A stretch of DNA of 64,000 nt from Paralithodes platypus (GCA_032716605.1 CM064530.1:3624604-3688603); one strand, 5' to 3'; shown: positions 50,171-61,670, numbered from the stretch's first letter. Program-made: numbers and translations. Notes: generated by a model from the sequence alone, not told the origin.

Positions 50171-50660
50171 TACTCAGTTACTTGTTCGTCAAGGGGAATC
50201 CACGCAATGCGAGCTAAGCTTATTATTATCGCGCCTCCTTAACTGGGAATGTATTGCGTGAAATGCATGTTAAGTGTTTTTTTGTTATGTACTGTTGGAA
50301 TGGCTGTGGATGTGTGTGTAGTCTGTATTTTAGCCAATTGGCGACATTGGAAACGAAGGCTTAGGGTGGATCTGTATGGTACCATTCTCACTATAGACGG
50401 TACCGTCTCGCCCGAAGGCTTAGGTAGCCATCAGCTTAGGTGAACCATATGATACCCATCTCGCCTTGTACCATTTTTGTCAACCCCAGATGGGACGTCA
50501 CAACGTCGTCCACTTATTCCAGGTACCTATTAACAGCTAGGTGAACTGAGGCTAACACATGAAAGGAGACAGGCCCAATTTGTCTCCGCCCGGCCGGGGA
50601 TTGAACCCCCGACCCCTCGTGTGTGAGACGCGAGCTCTACCTACTAGGCTACGGGCTGTG
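50171..50660 (-). mobile_element. SINE-A, full length, variant head, inside (GT)n
   Basis: Body as in 841-1317 (GGCGACATTGGAAACGAAGG, CCCGAAGGCTTAGGTAG). The head (50583-50660, minus) has A-box TAGCCTAGTAGGTAGAGC, B-box GGTTCAATCCC and an anticodon loop again reading CAC, but differs at many positions from the other heads. A 16-base duplication of TAGGCTACGGGCTGTG closes the head side before (GT)n. Confidence 0.85.
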
Positions 50661-50672
50661 TGTAGGCTACGG

Positions 50673-50673
50673 G

Positions 50674-50770
<97 letters not shown>
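50673..50770. repeat. (GT)n microsatellite, right flank of SINE-A
   Basis: About 92 bases of GT. Confidence 0.98.
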
Positions 50771-50771
<1 letters not shown>

Positions 50772-50813
50772 GTTTCCTCCCCTTCTCATATATAATGCAT
50801 ATCAATTTTCAAC

Positions 50814-50816
<3 letters not shown>

Positions 50817-50873
<57 letters not shown>
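50817..50873. repeat. (CT)n microsatellite
   Basis: Pure CT run. Confidence 0.98.
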
Positions 50874-50878
<5 letters not shown>

Positions 50879-51027
50879 ACACAATACCCCACTTTTTCCT
50901 CCCTCCCAACTCCCCCCCCCCTATGTTTTCCCGTCTCCCCCAGCCTCCCCTCCACCCTCCCACCCACAAACAAACACACCTGGTTGGGGACCATTGTTTA
51001 CCTGACCTTGCTACAAATGACAATAAC

Positions 51028-51046
51028 AACCAATAATAATAATACC

Positions 51047-51089
<43 letters not shown>

Positions 51090-51226
51090 TAAAAAATATA
51101 TAAATAATAAATTATTATTATATTATAATTATCATTGTTATTATTAGCCTATTAGTATTATCAATATTATATATATTACGGTATATATGTTTTTAGAAGA
51201 AGAAGAAGAAGAAGAAGAAGAAGAAA
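51028..51226. repeat. (AAT)n, AT-rich and (AAG)n tract
   Basis: AAT repeats 51033-51087, then AT-rich DNA, then AAG repeats 51196-51222. Confidence 0.95.
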
Positions 51227-51337
51227 AGGAAAGAAAAACAGAAAAATACAAAGAAGAAACATCACCAACAATAAAACAAAGCAACAACAAATTGCAACAA
51301 CAAAACTACCAGCAAGAATATTTAATTATATTGAGCC

Positions 51338-51776
51338 GAGGCGGTCGAGTGGAGAGCACGTTCACACAAAGTATATACACACTAGTATGTAAATAAACTT
51401 TGCCCTCACGTGTGAATCTGCTTGACCTGGGTTCGATCCCAGCCAAGGCGGACATTTAGTGGGTGTGGCAGTACGTCCTAGCGTGTTTCAAATGCTCGCA
51501 CCCATTGTCCATATATAAATGGACTATGCTCGCACCCAAGATCCATATGGATATGGATCTTGCTCGCACCCAGACGGGGGACACCTCGACGACGTAGGCT
51601 ATACAGATTAATAACACACAAAACAAAAGCCACTCCAAGACCTTCCCCTCTCTCTCTCTCCAACACCCCTTCTCCCCTCTCTACACTCTTCAGAAAAGGG
51701 AAAGTAGTAGGGCTACGGGTTGCCGTTGAAAAGGCTTATCCCTCGATACCTTCACCTAACCTGATATTATACTTAC
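51338..51776 (+). mobile_element. SINE-C, full-length copy with tRNA-like head
   Basis: Head: A-box GGCGGTCGAGTGGAGAGC, B-box GGGTTCGATCCC (51427-51440). A stretch of about 45 bases between GTTCACAC and GTGTGAATC looks inserted in the anticodon region. Body: CAGTACGTCCTAGCGTGTTT, two partial duplications of GCTCGCACCC with 45-base spacing, CCACTCCAAGACCTTCC, CCGTTGAAAAGGCTTATCCC, and end TTCACCTAACCTGATAT. Other copies: 35015, 57668, 61985. Confidence 0.8.
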
Positions 51777-51816
51777 GATCGCAGGACTTAATTCTAGTAG
51801 GGATAGCAAAACCGAT

Positions 51817-51850
<34 letters not shown>
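51776..51850 (-). repeat. R1 end and (GA)n
   Basis: GATCGCAGGACTTAATTCTA + GTAGGGATAGCAAAACCGAT then GA repeats. Confidence 0.7.
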
Positions 51851-51852
<2 letters not shown>

Positions 51853-51924
51853 TCTCTCTCACCGCCTCGTCCGTGTGGTCTGATGAATGTGAGATAAATT
51901 GTCTACCGTCAGACCTATACTTCC

Positions 51925-52046
51925 TCTCCCTCTCTCCCTCTCTCTCTCTCTTACTATCGGTATTGCTATCCCTACTAGAATTAAGTCCTGCGATCGTAAG
52001 GTCTGTGTGGCCAATGTGTAGCCTACATGTAAATCTATGTAAATCA
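51925..52046 (+). repeat. (CT)n then R1 unit
   Basis: CT run, TTGCTATCCCTACTAGAATT, AAGTCCTGCGATCGTAAGGT, CTGTGTGGCCAATGTGTAG, ATGTAAATCTATGTAAATC. The CCACCTCG block is deleted. Confidence 0.8.
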
Positions 52047-52089
52047 TATTTGCATACCGGTCTGTATACGTACCGGTATTGTACAAATG

Positions 52090-52308
52090 TTAACCCCTTC
52101 ATTACCGGTGCCGTCCTGTTAACTGTATTCTGGCTACTGTCAAGACTGTTGTATTCAGCTTAAAACGGGCCTCCAGCCATTTATATGACTTCTAACTACC
52201 TCAATTAACCCTTTGGACTACAACAAATCCTTCTTATACTTCACACAATCGTCTAAATATGTAACTAGAATAAAATTAAGTAGACGTCGCCGGTACAGAA
52301 GGGATTAA
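52090..52308. mobile_element. M1 foldback element, complete (219 bp)
   Basis: TTAACCCCTTCATTACCGGT / GCCGGTACAGAAGGGATTAA; ATTCTGGCTACTGTCAAGAC / inverted ATTCTAGTTACATATTTAGAC. Confidence 0.87.
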
Positions 52309-52364
52309 GCTATCTCAAGCATATAAAAGCTTATACCTGTTCTCGTCACTTTCATTGTATCGTA

Positions 52365-52370
<6 letters not shown>

Positions 52371-52408
<38 letters not shown>

Positions 52409-52515
52409 ATATAGATGCACTGGCCACACAGACCTTATGATCCAAACGAGGTGGTCAGGACTTAATTCTAATAGAGATGGCATACCAGATAAAAAAAGGA
52501 GAGAGAGAGAGAAAG
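52371..52515 (-). repeat. R1 unit with (GA)n on both sides
   Basis: GA, CACTGGCCACACAGACCTTA, TGATCCAAACGAGGTGGTCA, GGACTTAATTCTAATAGAGA, TGGCATACCAGATAAAAAAA, GA. Confidence 0.88.
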
Positions 52516-52559
52516 GAGGAGTCAGCGTTGTAGCTCTAATGAATCAGATGAAATATTGT

Positions 52560-52611
52560 CCTGGGAGGGTCACTCTCCCTCCCCCCCCCGTTCCTCCCCC
52601 AGGTCCTCCTC

Positions 52612-52645
<34 letters not shown>
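52560..52645. repeat. C-rich then (CT)n
   Basis: C/T-rich tract ending in CT repeats. Confidence 0.9.
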
Positions 52646-52649
<4 letters not shown>

Positions 52650-52729
52650 GGGGGTCTTGTGGGACAGCATGCGTGTTTAAAAACAAAAAACAATTTGATC
52701 AAGGTCTATAACGGGAACTCATGTATTTT

Positions 52730-52957
52730 AGATATGTCTTTATTATAATACTGTATATACTAAACTTAGGTAGTGTTAAAAATTATCTTCAATATCAATG
52801 TATTACTCATCTAACTATATAATTATGTAATGACATAGTTTAAGCTAGAAATAGGGTGAAGATTGCGTATGCACCTTCGCCCTTTTGAGATAATGTAACT
52901 ATGATACTTGTGTAACATTGTACTTTTCTCAATAAAACAATCAAATCAAATCAAATC
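52730..52957 (+). mobile_element. Probable LINE 3' end with (ATCAA)n tail
   Basis: Ends CATTGTACTTTTCTCAATAA + AACAATCAAATCAAATCAAATC. The TTCTCAATAAA...AATC(AATC)n ending is common at LINE 3' termini in arthropods and other invertebrates. No coding part is present. Confidence 0.45.
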
Positions 52958-53142
52958 TCGCTCTCTCGCTCTCTCTCTCTACTCTTCCTCTCTCTCTCTA
53001 TCTCTCTATCTATCTATCTATCTCTCTTATTCTTTCTGCTATAAACTGTCCCTGTCTCTAGTAGTATTAAGGTCGGACCACCCAGTAGGGACCGCAAGGT
53101 CTGTGTGGTCTGAGTATCGGTGTAACCGTGCAACTTTATCGC

Positions 53143-53192
<50 letters not shown>
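52958..53192 (+). repeat. (CT)n, R1 unit, (CT)n
   Basis: CT/CTAT tract, TAGTAGTATTAAGGTCGGAC, CACCCAGTAGGGACCGCAAG, GTCTGTGTGGTCTGAGTATC, GTGTAACCGTGCAACTTTAT, then CT (53143-53190) and CA. Confidence 0.88.
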
Positions 53193-53193
<1 letters not shown>

Positions 53194-53997
53194 CACACAC
53201 ATACACACGTCCCACAAACACACTTCCACTTAATCTCAATAAAACATAACAAAAAATAGCAGTTCTGAAAATACCATCCAACTCAATCAGCCTAGTCATG
53301 CATGATAACAACTTCCGTGATTAATAAAAACAGCAATACCCGGTACATACAAAAGCTATTTAACACACTATATATGACTCATCTTTTGATATATCACAGA
53401 ATGGGGTCAATCACATGCATTGGGGATATATATATATATATATATATACTGTATAGGTCCTATATATAATATGAGGGGTTCAGAGTATTGGTGGCTTTTA
53501 TCAGTATATACAGACAGACAGACAGGCTCTACATCTAGCGGGAAAGTAGCTATATTGGCAACACTGACTAATCAACCCAGACACCAGTACCGGTATGTAA
53601 TGACAGAAGTTCAGTGAAGGTCACAGTCTGCACCCAGCTCTCAATAATTGATATCAAATCATGCCATGTCGTCAATAGGCCTATAATAGTTAGAGTCTAA
53701 TCAACGGAAAGAAGGCTAAATGTGTTTTCGTCTCATTTATTAACGACAGGGATAGGCCTAGTTACGGTAGCGTGTTGAACGGAAATTAGGGTATCACTAG
53801 AAAGTTCACTCACCCATAAAACGGCGACTCGTAAACAACTAGGGTTTGCTTTTGTGTCTAATGTAAAGCTAAGCTACCGGTATACATTTGCTGTTACATT
53901 ATGCATGGATAATCAGAATATATAAAAGATTAAAGGGGTTAGTAAATAAATAAAAGCATAATTAGGTGTTCCTAAAATCTGACGTAATCTAACTCCT
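53193..53997. other. Unassigned sequence
   Basis: Short (TA)n at 53427-53450; otherwise no recognised repeats. TACCGGTA occurs twice. Confidence 0.5.
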
Positions 53998-54050
53998 ATT
54001 ATGTCCAGGCATTTTGGCCCCAACTTCCCTTGCATTTGGCTCTCACAAGT
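53998..54050 (+). mobile_element. L-J 3' remnant
   Basis: TATGTCCAGGCATTTTGGCC + CCAACTTCCCTTGCATTTGGC resembles the L-J end TGTCCAGGCATTTTGGCTCG...CCCTTGATTTTGGC. Confidence 0.55.
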
Positions 54051-54299
54051 TCACCAAAATCGACGCTGGAAAATATATGATACTGCTATGTCTCTTGAGT
54101 CATATTATTGCCAAAACATCAAAATCACCCCAAGAAAATGAAGATAAAATAGTAGTGTTAGTGTCTTCCATTATTTTACTCTTCCTCATCAGCAATATGT
54201 TTTGTTACAAAATCTTGGTAATAGCCGAGTAATCACGATGGCGAGATAGCAATTTACCATCAGCTGGGAAACAGACTAGCCTATACCAGAATTTGTAGC

Positions 54300-54485
54300 C
54301 AGGGTGCCAAACCGGGACAATTTTGTTTTAAGAATGAAATGAACAGGCCTATGACAAGAAATACAAGACAATAGTATGGGGTAGTATGATTGTGGTACCG
54401 TTATCACTTCCAAAGACATAATCTACATAATAAGAAATACAATAAAGACCCAGACCGCAATAAAACAAAATACATCAGGGAGGGG
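54300..54485. mobile_element. M8 fragment
   Basis: CAGGGTGCCAAACCGGGACA + ATTTTGTTTT, then ACTTCCAAAGACATAATCTA. No right terminus. Confidence 0.65.
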
Positions 54486-55031
54486 CCGCTTTAAAGGCAA
54501 TACTTCCGCCATTCAAGTGAACTGAACTGAGGTGATGTAAAGCATAATTTTAACTGTCTATTTAGTAATAGTGACGGAAAAAATGGGACTCATATCTCGT
54601 TTGACAGCCTAAATGCTTTACAGCTAATTTATTGCGAGGGAGTTTGCCAAATAAGGTACCGGGTAGCCGAGAGACCCTTTAGTGGGAGAGAGAGGCCATC
54701 TTTGTATTTATTTATTTTGTTTACGCCATTTTGATGCCTCGATTATCAAAAAGCAGGAAAGGGATGAGAGGAGTTTCCTGTAAAAGCTTCTTCTTTCGAA
54801 TCTATTCTACTTCTTTATTATCTCTTCCTATCTTTTCTACTGAATATCTTTCTTTCTATATTTATTTGTCTAGCTTTTCCTAACTTTCCCTAAAGGAAGG
54901 AAGCCGTCACAAAGGCGTGGCTGACGTAGGAATACCCGGCCGACCCCATAAGATGAGAATGAATTTATTATATTTTTGATTATGTGGGATACATACCGGT
55001 ACCCAAAGACCAAACTATAAATCCCGTTACA
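54486..55031. other. Unassigned sequence
   Basis: No recognisable family. Confidence 0.5.
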
Positions 55032-55293
55032 CAGGGTGTCAAATTAGTGCACTTTTGTTTGAAGATTTGAATGAATATAAGAAGAGTAGCCTACAGGAAA
55101 ATTAACATGTTATAGCATTGTTTTGGTTATTTGATCACTTCCAACGACATAATTTGAACTATAAACCACATTTTTAGCTATGCATTAATTCCATTGAAGG
55201 TGTTTGGTGTTGGGGTGAAATTAATACAAAATAGATGCATATATAATAGTAAAGAGTACAAAGAATAAGACACTGCGTTCGTTTGACACCCTG
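55032..55293. mobile_element. M8 inverted-repeat element, both ends present (262 bp)
   Basis: CAGGGTGTCAAATTAGTGCA at the left and GTTTGACACCCTG at the right form an inverted pair. The body matches 2945-3100. It also carries a headless SINE-B tail (CATTGAAGGTGTTTGGTGTT, plus strand, 55190-55240). I see no clear target-site duplication. Confidence 0.8.
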
Positions 55294-55423
55294 ATTAATT
55301 TTTCCCGTATCAGTATTGTCACAGTTTTAGCATGCCACTGGAGACATTTTGGCATAAGGAAGAAATTAAAATAACGGCGGATGTTGGCCGAACTCTGTTA
55401 CTATCGGGTCTAGTCTGATCAAC

Positions 55424-55639
55424 TTGTATTTTATCCTGGAATGTGAAGAATATAATGAAATTAGGCCTAGGACAAAAATAACAAGATTACACAGGCCATA
55501 TATCCAAGACACTGAAAAACTTAAAGGAGAGTTACTATTCAAGAAAGAAGGAAACGAAGAGATAAAACAATACTTACATAGATGTTGGAAAAGGAGAGAA
55601 AAGAGGATAACAGAACTTGACGAAAGAACAGAAAATTAA
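55424..55639 (+). pseudogene. Possible LINE ORF2 C-terminal fragment
   Basis: An open frame of 71 residues: YFILECEEYNEIRPRTKITR, then LHRPYIQDTEKLKGELLF, KKEGNEEIKQYLHRCWKRRE and a charged end. The pattern F.LECEEY...R...LQRPYI followed by LW..R resembles the Cys-containing C-terminal segment of some invertebrate LINE ORF2 proteins. No RT motif is present upstream. About 240 bases further on (to 55880) is A-rich and non-coding. I am not confident; it could be an unrelated short frame in A-rich DNA. Confidence 0.35.
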
Positions 55640-56054
55640 GAACACAGGAAAAATTAGGAGAGCTAAAGTGTCTTAAAAATTTATAAAAAAATGTAAAAGA
55701 AAGTAAGAAACGTGTAACAGGAAAAGTTCTAATAGGCCTACTAGAAAAAAAGAAAAAGAAAAAACAAAAAGTGACAATATATTTTGGAAAACATGTAAAT
55801 TTATAGAAAATAAGGACCCCAGTAAGAAGATGAAGAAATAATACATCTACAGTGAAGAAAGAAAACTGGGGAAGGTGTAAGAAGACCAACGAGGGGCTGA
55901 TACTTAAGGCTATCCCTCAACATCATCATCATCATCATCGGTAGTTAATTACGGTAGTAAGCGGTGTAAATAAAAACTAACAGTCCCAATTGTGTGCACT
56001 CAACTGTGCCCGATATATACTGTATATAGTACAACACTGATACTACACGGATTA

Positions 56055-56215
56055 TTTTACATTCCCTATCGAAAAATGTACACATTTAGCTTGAAGGGGG
56101 TCTGGGTGGGCATTTATTTATTTATTTTTATTTTTTTTTATTTTTTTTTTTATTTTTTTTTAAGGAAGTCTGACAAGGCGTTTTTGTTAACTTAGAGGAC
56201 AAACTACAATAAATT
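56055..56215. mobile_element. M3 right-half fragment with T-rich insertion
   Basis: CTATCGAAAAATGTACACAT, AGCTTGAAGGGGGTCTGGGT, then (TTTA)n/T runs (56112-56162) and AGAGGACAAACTAC. Confidence 0.6.
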
Positions 56216-56571
56216 GCTCGAAAATGGCAAAAGCAAGAAAAATCCTCAATAATAATTAAACGTAATATCATAATACCCCACAAGACGTTGGACCAAATAG
56301 TGTTAATTAAGACTATTAAAATGTAAAACTTGCAAACTAAACAAACCAAACCTGGGACGATACAAAATGAAGGTAAAATAACTCATCAACATCGCTATGT
56401 GGAAATAACGCTTACTAAAATAAAATTTATGAAATAAAAGAACAATCCACCACATAGGGTGTACATTAACCCATGAGCAAGGTAATTGTTTCCCAAGCAA
56501 ACTAATCGCACACATAACGTATTATCGTCACGTTTAAGGAATTAGTCACACGTTTAAGGAATTAGTCAGAC

Positions 56572-56655
56572 TTTTCGCAGATAGCTACATCAGGTGATGA
56601 AGCTATCTGCGAAACGTTGTCAATAAATTGTTCTTCCTCAGATGGTGTTTTTTAT
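56572..56655 (+). repeat. Perfect 14-bp hairpin, relative of 43700-43800
   Basis: TTTCGCAGATAGCT (56573-56586) pairs with AGCTATCTGCGAAA (56601-56614) around a 14-base loop ACATCAGGTGATGA. It is followed by CGTTGTCAATAAATTGTTCT, as the 43.7-kb hairpin is followed by CGTCAATAAAGAGCTTCT. Confidence 0.7.
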
Positions 56656-56789
56656 CCATTCTGTCTACTTTTCAATTAGTTATACATTGTCGCAGTCTAA
56701 ATCGTGGAACTAAACTTGATACATGGATAACTAAAGTATATTTACTATAATTAGACCAACAAATCTTGACCAATAAACTCTGTAACTCA

Positions 56790-56905
56790 AAGATGACTAT
56801 AGTAATCGAGCTAATATTCCTACCATTAGGGAAGAGTCAGCCAGAGAATAGGTTTGGGAACGTACAGCCCACTTGCTCTTGTCCTTTTTGAGTCAAGTAT
56901 TATAT
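56790..56905. mobile_element. M6 internal/right fragment
   Basis: AGTAATCGAGCTAATATTCC, GGAAGAGTCAGCCAGAGAAT, TTGCTCTTGTCCTTTTTGAG match 61755-61845. Confidence 0.6.
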
Positions 56906-56964
56906 TTTCCTTGTTGCATAGCCCTACCTGCATGAATTCCAATTTGATACAAGGGTCGCTTTTC

Positions 56965-57003
56965 ACACACACACACACACACACACAGACACATACACAC
57001 ACC
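56965..57003. repeat. (CA)n microsatellite
   Basis: CA run with interruptions. Confidence 0.92.
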
Positions 57004-57082
57004 AAAATCATATTATCATCTTCCAAATCTTTAGATCTGATAACATACCGTACCACAAGTATAAATCTATCAAACTGAATAG

Positions 57083-57660
57083 ACTACCGGTACCAGCCAT
57101 GACAATGATGACATGCATATAGAAAAGGTGAGACAAGCAGTAAGAAATTACTAGTATTCATTATAAAAAATAGGCCTACACCCTAAAACCGGTATCACAC
57201 GAGAGCTTGTTTGGTCAACATTCGATGATCAACATTTTCCTGACAACATTTCTGGAATATTTTGCACTGGTATTAAAAACTAGACTGGTGATAGATGAAT
57301 TTAGTATACCGAAATATTTTAAATGTTGACCTCATAAGCTGACAGACCAGTGTTATCGATAAATGTTGAGGGAAAAAGTGCTCGTGATACCGACTTTAAG
57401 TAAATGACCGACAACACAAATAAACATCCCAAATAGGCTGGCTACCGGTACCCAATATTTCTCATAGTAGTCTTTCTTACCCAACACAGTAGGCCTATTA
57501 TCCCTTTTTCTGAGAAAGGTTGACTGTCTGGGCACCGCTAGAAATCCTGTGATTAGAAAAACCAGCCATATTTTTTTCTGGGAACGCCATTATGGAGTCA
57601 CAATTATTCAACAAAGATATAGGCCCTACTGTGTTATCTTCCATCAATTAGAATTTATAT
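57083..57660. other. Unassigned sequence
   Basis: AT-rich, several TACCGGTA octamers, no recognised family. Confidence 0.5.
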
Positions 57661-57667
57661 TTCCTGG

Positions 57668-57828
57668 GTATGGTAGTAACTACGTCCTAGCGTGATTCAC
57701 ACGTTCGCATCCAATCGGGGGTCACCTACAGACTATTAACACATTTAAAGCCACTCCAACAGCTTATTCTCATCCCTCAATACCTCCATCTGACCACCTA
57801 ACCTGATAACCTGATAAGTTTTGGTAGC
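57668..57828 (+). mobile_element. SINE-C, internal and 3' fragment
   Basis: TAACTACGTCCTAGCGTGAT, CGCATCCAATCGGGGGTCAC, AAAGCCACTCCAACAGCTTA, CACCTAACCTGATAACC. The CCAACACCCC...GCCGTTG segment is deleted. Confidence 0.75.
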
Positions 57829-57959
57829 CTATAATTCCTGTACCGGTAGCAGTGTTTCTTATGGGTCTGGGCATATTTGAGTGTAAGGAGAGGCCAAAGA
57901 CACCAGTGGCACCAGTATGGCGGAGGCTGGCCAATCACAAGTTACAATAGGGTTTTATA

Positions 57960-57980
57960 AGCCCCCCCCCCCCCCCCCAA
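57960..57980. repeat. Poly-C run
   Basis: C17. Confidence 0.97.
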
Positions 57981-58204
57981 GCTTAGCCTACCTGGATGAA
58001 GAGGGGACGACCGCCGACCAGACAAACACAGGTAAAGACGGATATACCAACACCAAGAATAGTAAATAGTATGTACCGGTATAGAGTCTTTGCCAACACC
58101 AACGTTTGCACCTGCCTACAGTCACTATAAAAGGATGTGGCCCCTGTGTTATTCTTTATGCCATTATAACTAGCCTATCTGGATATTTTTTTGTTTAATG
58201 GAAT

Positions 58205-58357
58205 TTGCTTTTCGATAAATAGTACCGGGTATATATAGTTGTGTAGTTGATATATACCGGTATACAATTATATTCATAAATTTGTTTCCAGATATACTGT
58301 ATATACTTCCGTAATTAGTAATAGGAAGAGGTCCACAATAAAATAGGAGGGACTGTA
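58205..58357. mobile_element. M5-related body fragment
   Basis: GATAAATAGTACCGGGTATA, GTATATTCATAAATTTGTTT-type block, GAGGTCCACAATAAAATAGG; parallels 42674-42830. Confidence 0.6.
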
Positions 58358-58385
58358 CCAGTATATCATACGGTACGGTACGGTA

Positions 58386-58470
58386 TCACCACCCATAACG
58401 AGGGGCGTCGCGCTCCTTGGTGCCGCTAGAAGAGTGGCGAACACATCAAAAGGTATCAAAAGGTAAGGTA
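58386..58470 (+). mobile_element. L-P 3' end fragment
   Basis: ATCACCACCCATAACGAGGG, GCGTCGCGCTCCTTGGTGCC, GCTAGAAGAGTGGCGAACAC, then ATCAAAAGGT units. It is the inverse of 46498-46583, with identical 3' repeats. Confidence 0.85.
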
Positions 58471-58521
58471 AACTAAATTAAATTCTATTCATCTCAAGAC
58501 AGTACCTGTACGGTATTACAT

Positions 58522-59602
58522 AACATAAGAACATAAGAAAATGGGAGTCTGCAGAAAGCCGATTGGCCTAAGCAAGGCAGATCCCTGTCCCACACAACCC
58601 CAATTACAAAGCCCAATTATAGGCTCAACACTCTAATACCCTGAGGATCATCTTACCAAACCGGTTAGAGATTAACGCAGGATTACGGGGGTCTGCAGAG
58701 CGCTGATTGGCCCAACCCGGCTGATCCCCCTTCACACCCAACCCTTCTCGTCCATATGCTTATCCAATTTTTTCTTAAAGCTCCCTATCGTTCTTGATCC
58801 CACTATATCACTTGGTAGCCTATTCCACCCATCTACAACTCTGTTACCAAACCAATATTTGCCTATATCTTTTCTGAAACGAAATTTATCTAATTTGAAA
58901 CCATTGGTACGAGTTCTTTCGCTATCACTGAGCTTTAGTACATTTGTCATGTCCCCTTTGTTAATCCCACTAACCCACTTGAACACCTCTATCATATCCC
59001 CTCTAACTCTGCGTCTCTCTAACGAATGTAAACCTAATTTCTTCAACCTTTCTTCATACGGAAAATTTCTAATATTATGGATCATTTTTGTCATTCTACG
59101 CTGAATTCTCTCCAATGAATCTATGTCCATTCTGTAATAAGGACACCAAAATTGGACAGCATAATCCATATGGGGTCTCACTAATGACAAGTAAAGTTTT
59201 AAGATAACATCAGCAGTTCTGTTACTCACACTCCTAGAGATGAACCCGAGAATCCTGTTTGCCTTATTACGAACGCTTATACACTGTTTTCTAGGCTTCA
59301 AATCATTGCTAACAAACACACCTAGATCTTTCTCGCAGTCTGAATTTTCTAATTCTAAATTAGCCAGTTTATATTTAACATTTGTTTGCATCTTCCCTAT
59401 CTTTAATACCTTGCATTTGTCAATGTTAAACTTCATCTGCCAATTTACTGACCATTCATGTAAGGTATCTAGATCCCTTTGGAGGCACTCTATATCGCTA
59501 TCTGAATCAATTGATCTCCCCATTTTAGTATCGTCTGCGAATTTACTTATCCTACTAGTTATACCTAAATCTAGGTCATTTATGTATATAAGAAACAATT
59601 GT
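58522..59602 (-). mobile_element. L-B: CR1-like LINE, 5'-truncated
   Basis: The 3' end is CTTATGTTCTTATGTT (minus strand), the 3' UTR 58540-58730 and RT coding upstream. Truncated just downstream of RT motif B. Beyond 59602 is GTGAGTGTGAGTGTA-type simple sequence. Confidence 0.88.
58732..59602 (-). pseudogene. L-B ORF2: RT motif C to C-terminus, open
   Basis: The 311-residue open frame contains real LINE protein from about residue 23. Motifs are QLFLIYINDLDLGITSRISK, FADDTKMG (catalytic FADD, residues 43-46), WSVNWQMKFNIDKCKVLKIG, CEKDLGVFVSNDLKPRKQC, NKANRILGFISRSVSNRTAD, VRPHMDYAVQFWCPYYRMDI, RIQRRMTKMIHNIRNFPYEE, RRRVRGDMIEVFKWVSGINK, GKYWFGNRVVDGWNRLPSDI and KLDKHMDEKGWV. It is the longest open LINE frame on the minus strand of this half and nearly free of lesions, so L-B may be younger than L-A and L-C. 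The first 22 residues are flanking sequence. Confidence 0.9.
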
Positions 59603-59748
59603 GAGTGTGAGTGTACCGGTATGTGTGGCAGTGGGCGACCACCAATTAGTGCAAACGTATTAAACACAAACTCACTATTAAGTGTTAGGTCTACTGGAGA
59701 GAGATGTTTTAGAGAAAGGGAAAACTTCTTGAGAATTATTGATATTAG

Positions 59749-59784
59749 AGAGAGAGAGTGAGTGTGTGTGTGTGTGTGTGTGTC
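59749..59784. repeat. (GA)n then (GT)n
   Basis: GA followed by GTGT repeats. Confidence 0.94.
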
Positions 59785-59939
59785 TAGGTGTAAGGCTATA
59801 TAACCTATTCACTACCAGTAGGCTACCTAAAATTCATGACATTTAAAAGCTAAGTAAACTATATTCTATTCTATATACTCAGGCCCAATCCCCACGTTTC
59901 CTATTTGTTTCTTCTTTTTCCCCACTTTTCCTTTTCTTT

Positions 59940-59963
59940 CTTTTTTTTTGGGGGGGGGGGGGC
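59940..59963. repeat. Poly-T/poly-G run
   Basis: T9 directly followed by G14. Confidence 0.95.
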
Positions 59964-60320
59964 CGACTCAAGACAGAGCCAGAATGGGGACAACACCACA
60001 GAAAACAATGAACACAAAAATGTAAATACCGGTACACATTCACACACGAATAGTCAATAAATAAGTACACATATTACAAATATAATTACAATCCACTCAC
60101 CTCAAGATATCGAGACGCTTGCACTTCTGGCGTAGAGCGTTGAGCAAAACAGTAGGATGTCCACAAACACACTAAACACCGCCGTTAACGTCGCCTTGAA
60201 ACCAGTTCTTGCGATCCAATTCTCGTTTTCTTCACAATCCCTTCACATCCTTACTTCCGTATTAGCGAGAGGATTGGGGTACACCGGTAAATGTCCAGGG
60301 TTATTGAGGTAATCTTTCAT
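59964..60320. other. Unassigned sequence
   Basis: No recognisable family or ORF. Confidence 0.5.
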
Positions 60321-60324
60321 AAGC

Positions 60325-60556
60325 TTGATGAATGTTAAGCTTACCTTGTCTTAATATAAATGCATTGTAGTTTATTTGTATGTTAAGCTTGTCTTATCTT
60401 ATTATAAATGCACTAGTTTGTCTGAATGTTAAACTTATCTTGTCATAATATAAATGCACTGTAGTTTATTTGAATGGTAAGCTTATCTTGTCTTAATATA
60501 AATGCACTGTAGTTTGTATGTTAAGCTTGTCTTAATATAAATGCACTAGTTTAAAA
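60325..60556. repeat. ~50-bp minisatellite, five copies
   Basis: TTAAGCTTATCTTGTCTTAA + TATAAATGCACTGTAGTTT repeats starting at 60329, 60380, 60427, 60477 and 60521. The last unit is shortened. Confidence 0.93.
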
Positions 60557-61366
60557 CCGGTTAGGCTATATTACCAGAACTGTTTTCAACCTTTCACAAA
60601 TTAAACAGCTTATCCGTGTATATCACTTGTCAACGCACTAGTTATATAAAACGGTTATAGCTGTTAATCTTAAATATATTACACGGTAAAGTCGTGCAGT
60701 GAGGTATAGCTTGTAAATTCACTATTGTTTAAAACCGGTAAATAAAATATATTACCGGGTATCTGTCGTGGCTGTTCTTAATCACTAAATTGATTTAACT
60801 TGTCAGTCTTTTGTAACACTAGCTGAAAAAAACATATATGAATTAATATAAATTTACACTAATAAAGGATTGGTAGTCTAATCATAACTTTGTTAAGTCA
60901 TGTAGATCTGTATATTTAAAAAGTTTCATAACTTGCATATTCAAAAATTGCTTTAATGTACGTAGGCTATAGCATATCAAATGTTTTTTCTTGAACACTA
61001 AACACTGTCATAGGTCTTGTGTTCACTAATTATGTATTGCACAACACATTTAGTTTGATCTTGATTTGCTTTCACTTGAACACTATATAATTTATTTTAA
61101 GCTAAAATGCATTTTGTTCTCACATTCTTGTACAGTGCATTATTACAATCTTACATGATTTCATTCATTAGGTTTATCTGAAAGTTAATTTGTGGGTTGG
61201 CGATATTACGAATGAATTAAATTTCGTCAAATTAAATTTGTCAAAGCCTTTGTTCACTTCCACTAATAACGACTTTGTTTCTTTCTTTTGTTCTTCTTAA
61301 ACTCTCGATTCTGTGATTGGGATAGGCTACTCTTTCAGTTTAGCCAATCATTATATACCACCTTTA
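60557..61366. other. Unassigned AT-rich sequence
   Basis: Looks single-copy within the window. No ORF longer than about 40 codons has recognisable content. Confidence 0.5.
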
Positions 61367-61580
61367 TTAACCCCTTCTATACCGATGACGTCCTTTTCGT
61401 TATATTCTGGCAATTATTAGACAACTTTGTTCCGCTAAAAAGGGCCCTCCGACAATTAACAGGCTTCGAACTATCTCACTTAACGCTTTTTACTACCACA
61501 TATCCTTCTTAAACTGCACAATATCATATAAATATAATCAACACAATAATAAAAGACGTCGCCGGTACAGAAGGGGTTAA
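61367..61580. mobile_element. M1 foldback element, complete (214 bp)
   Basis: TTAACCCCTTCTATACCGAT + GACGTCCTTTT / inverted TTAACCCCTTCTGTACCGGC + GACGTCTTTTA. Confidence 0.9.
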
Positions 61581-61670
61581 CCAAAGCATGTTCTTGTGCG
61601 CGAGTTCTCTAGCATGCTTAACTTCCGCATCGGCTAGGCTATGTTTAGGGAACATTAGAGGGACCATTTA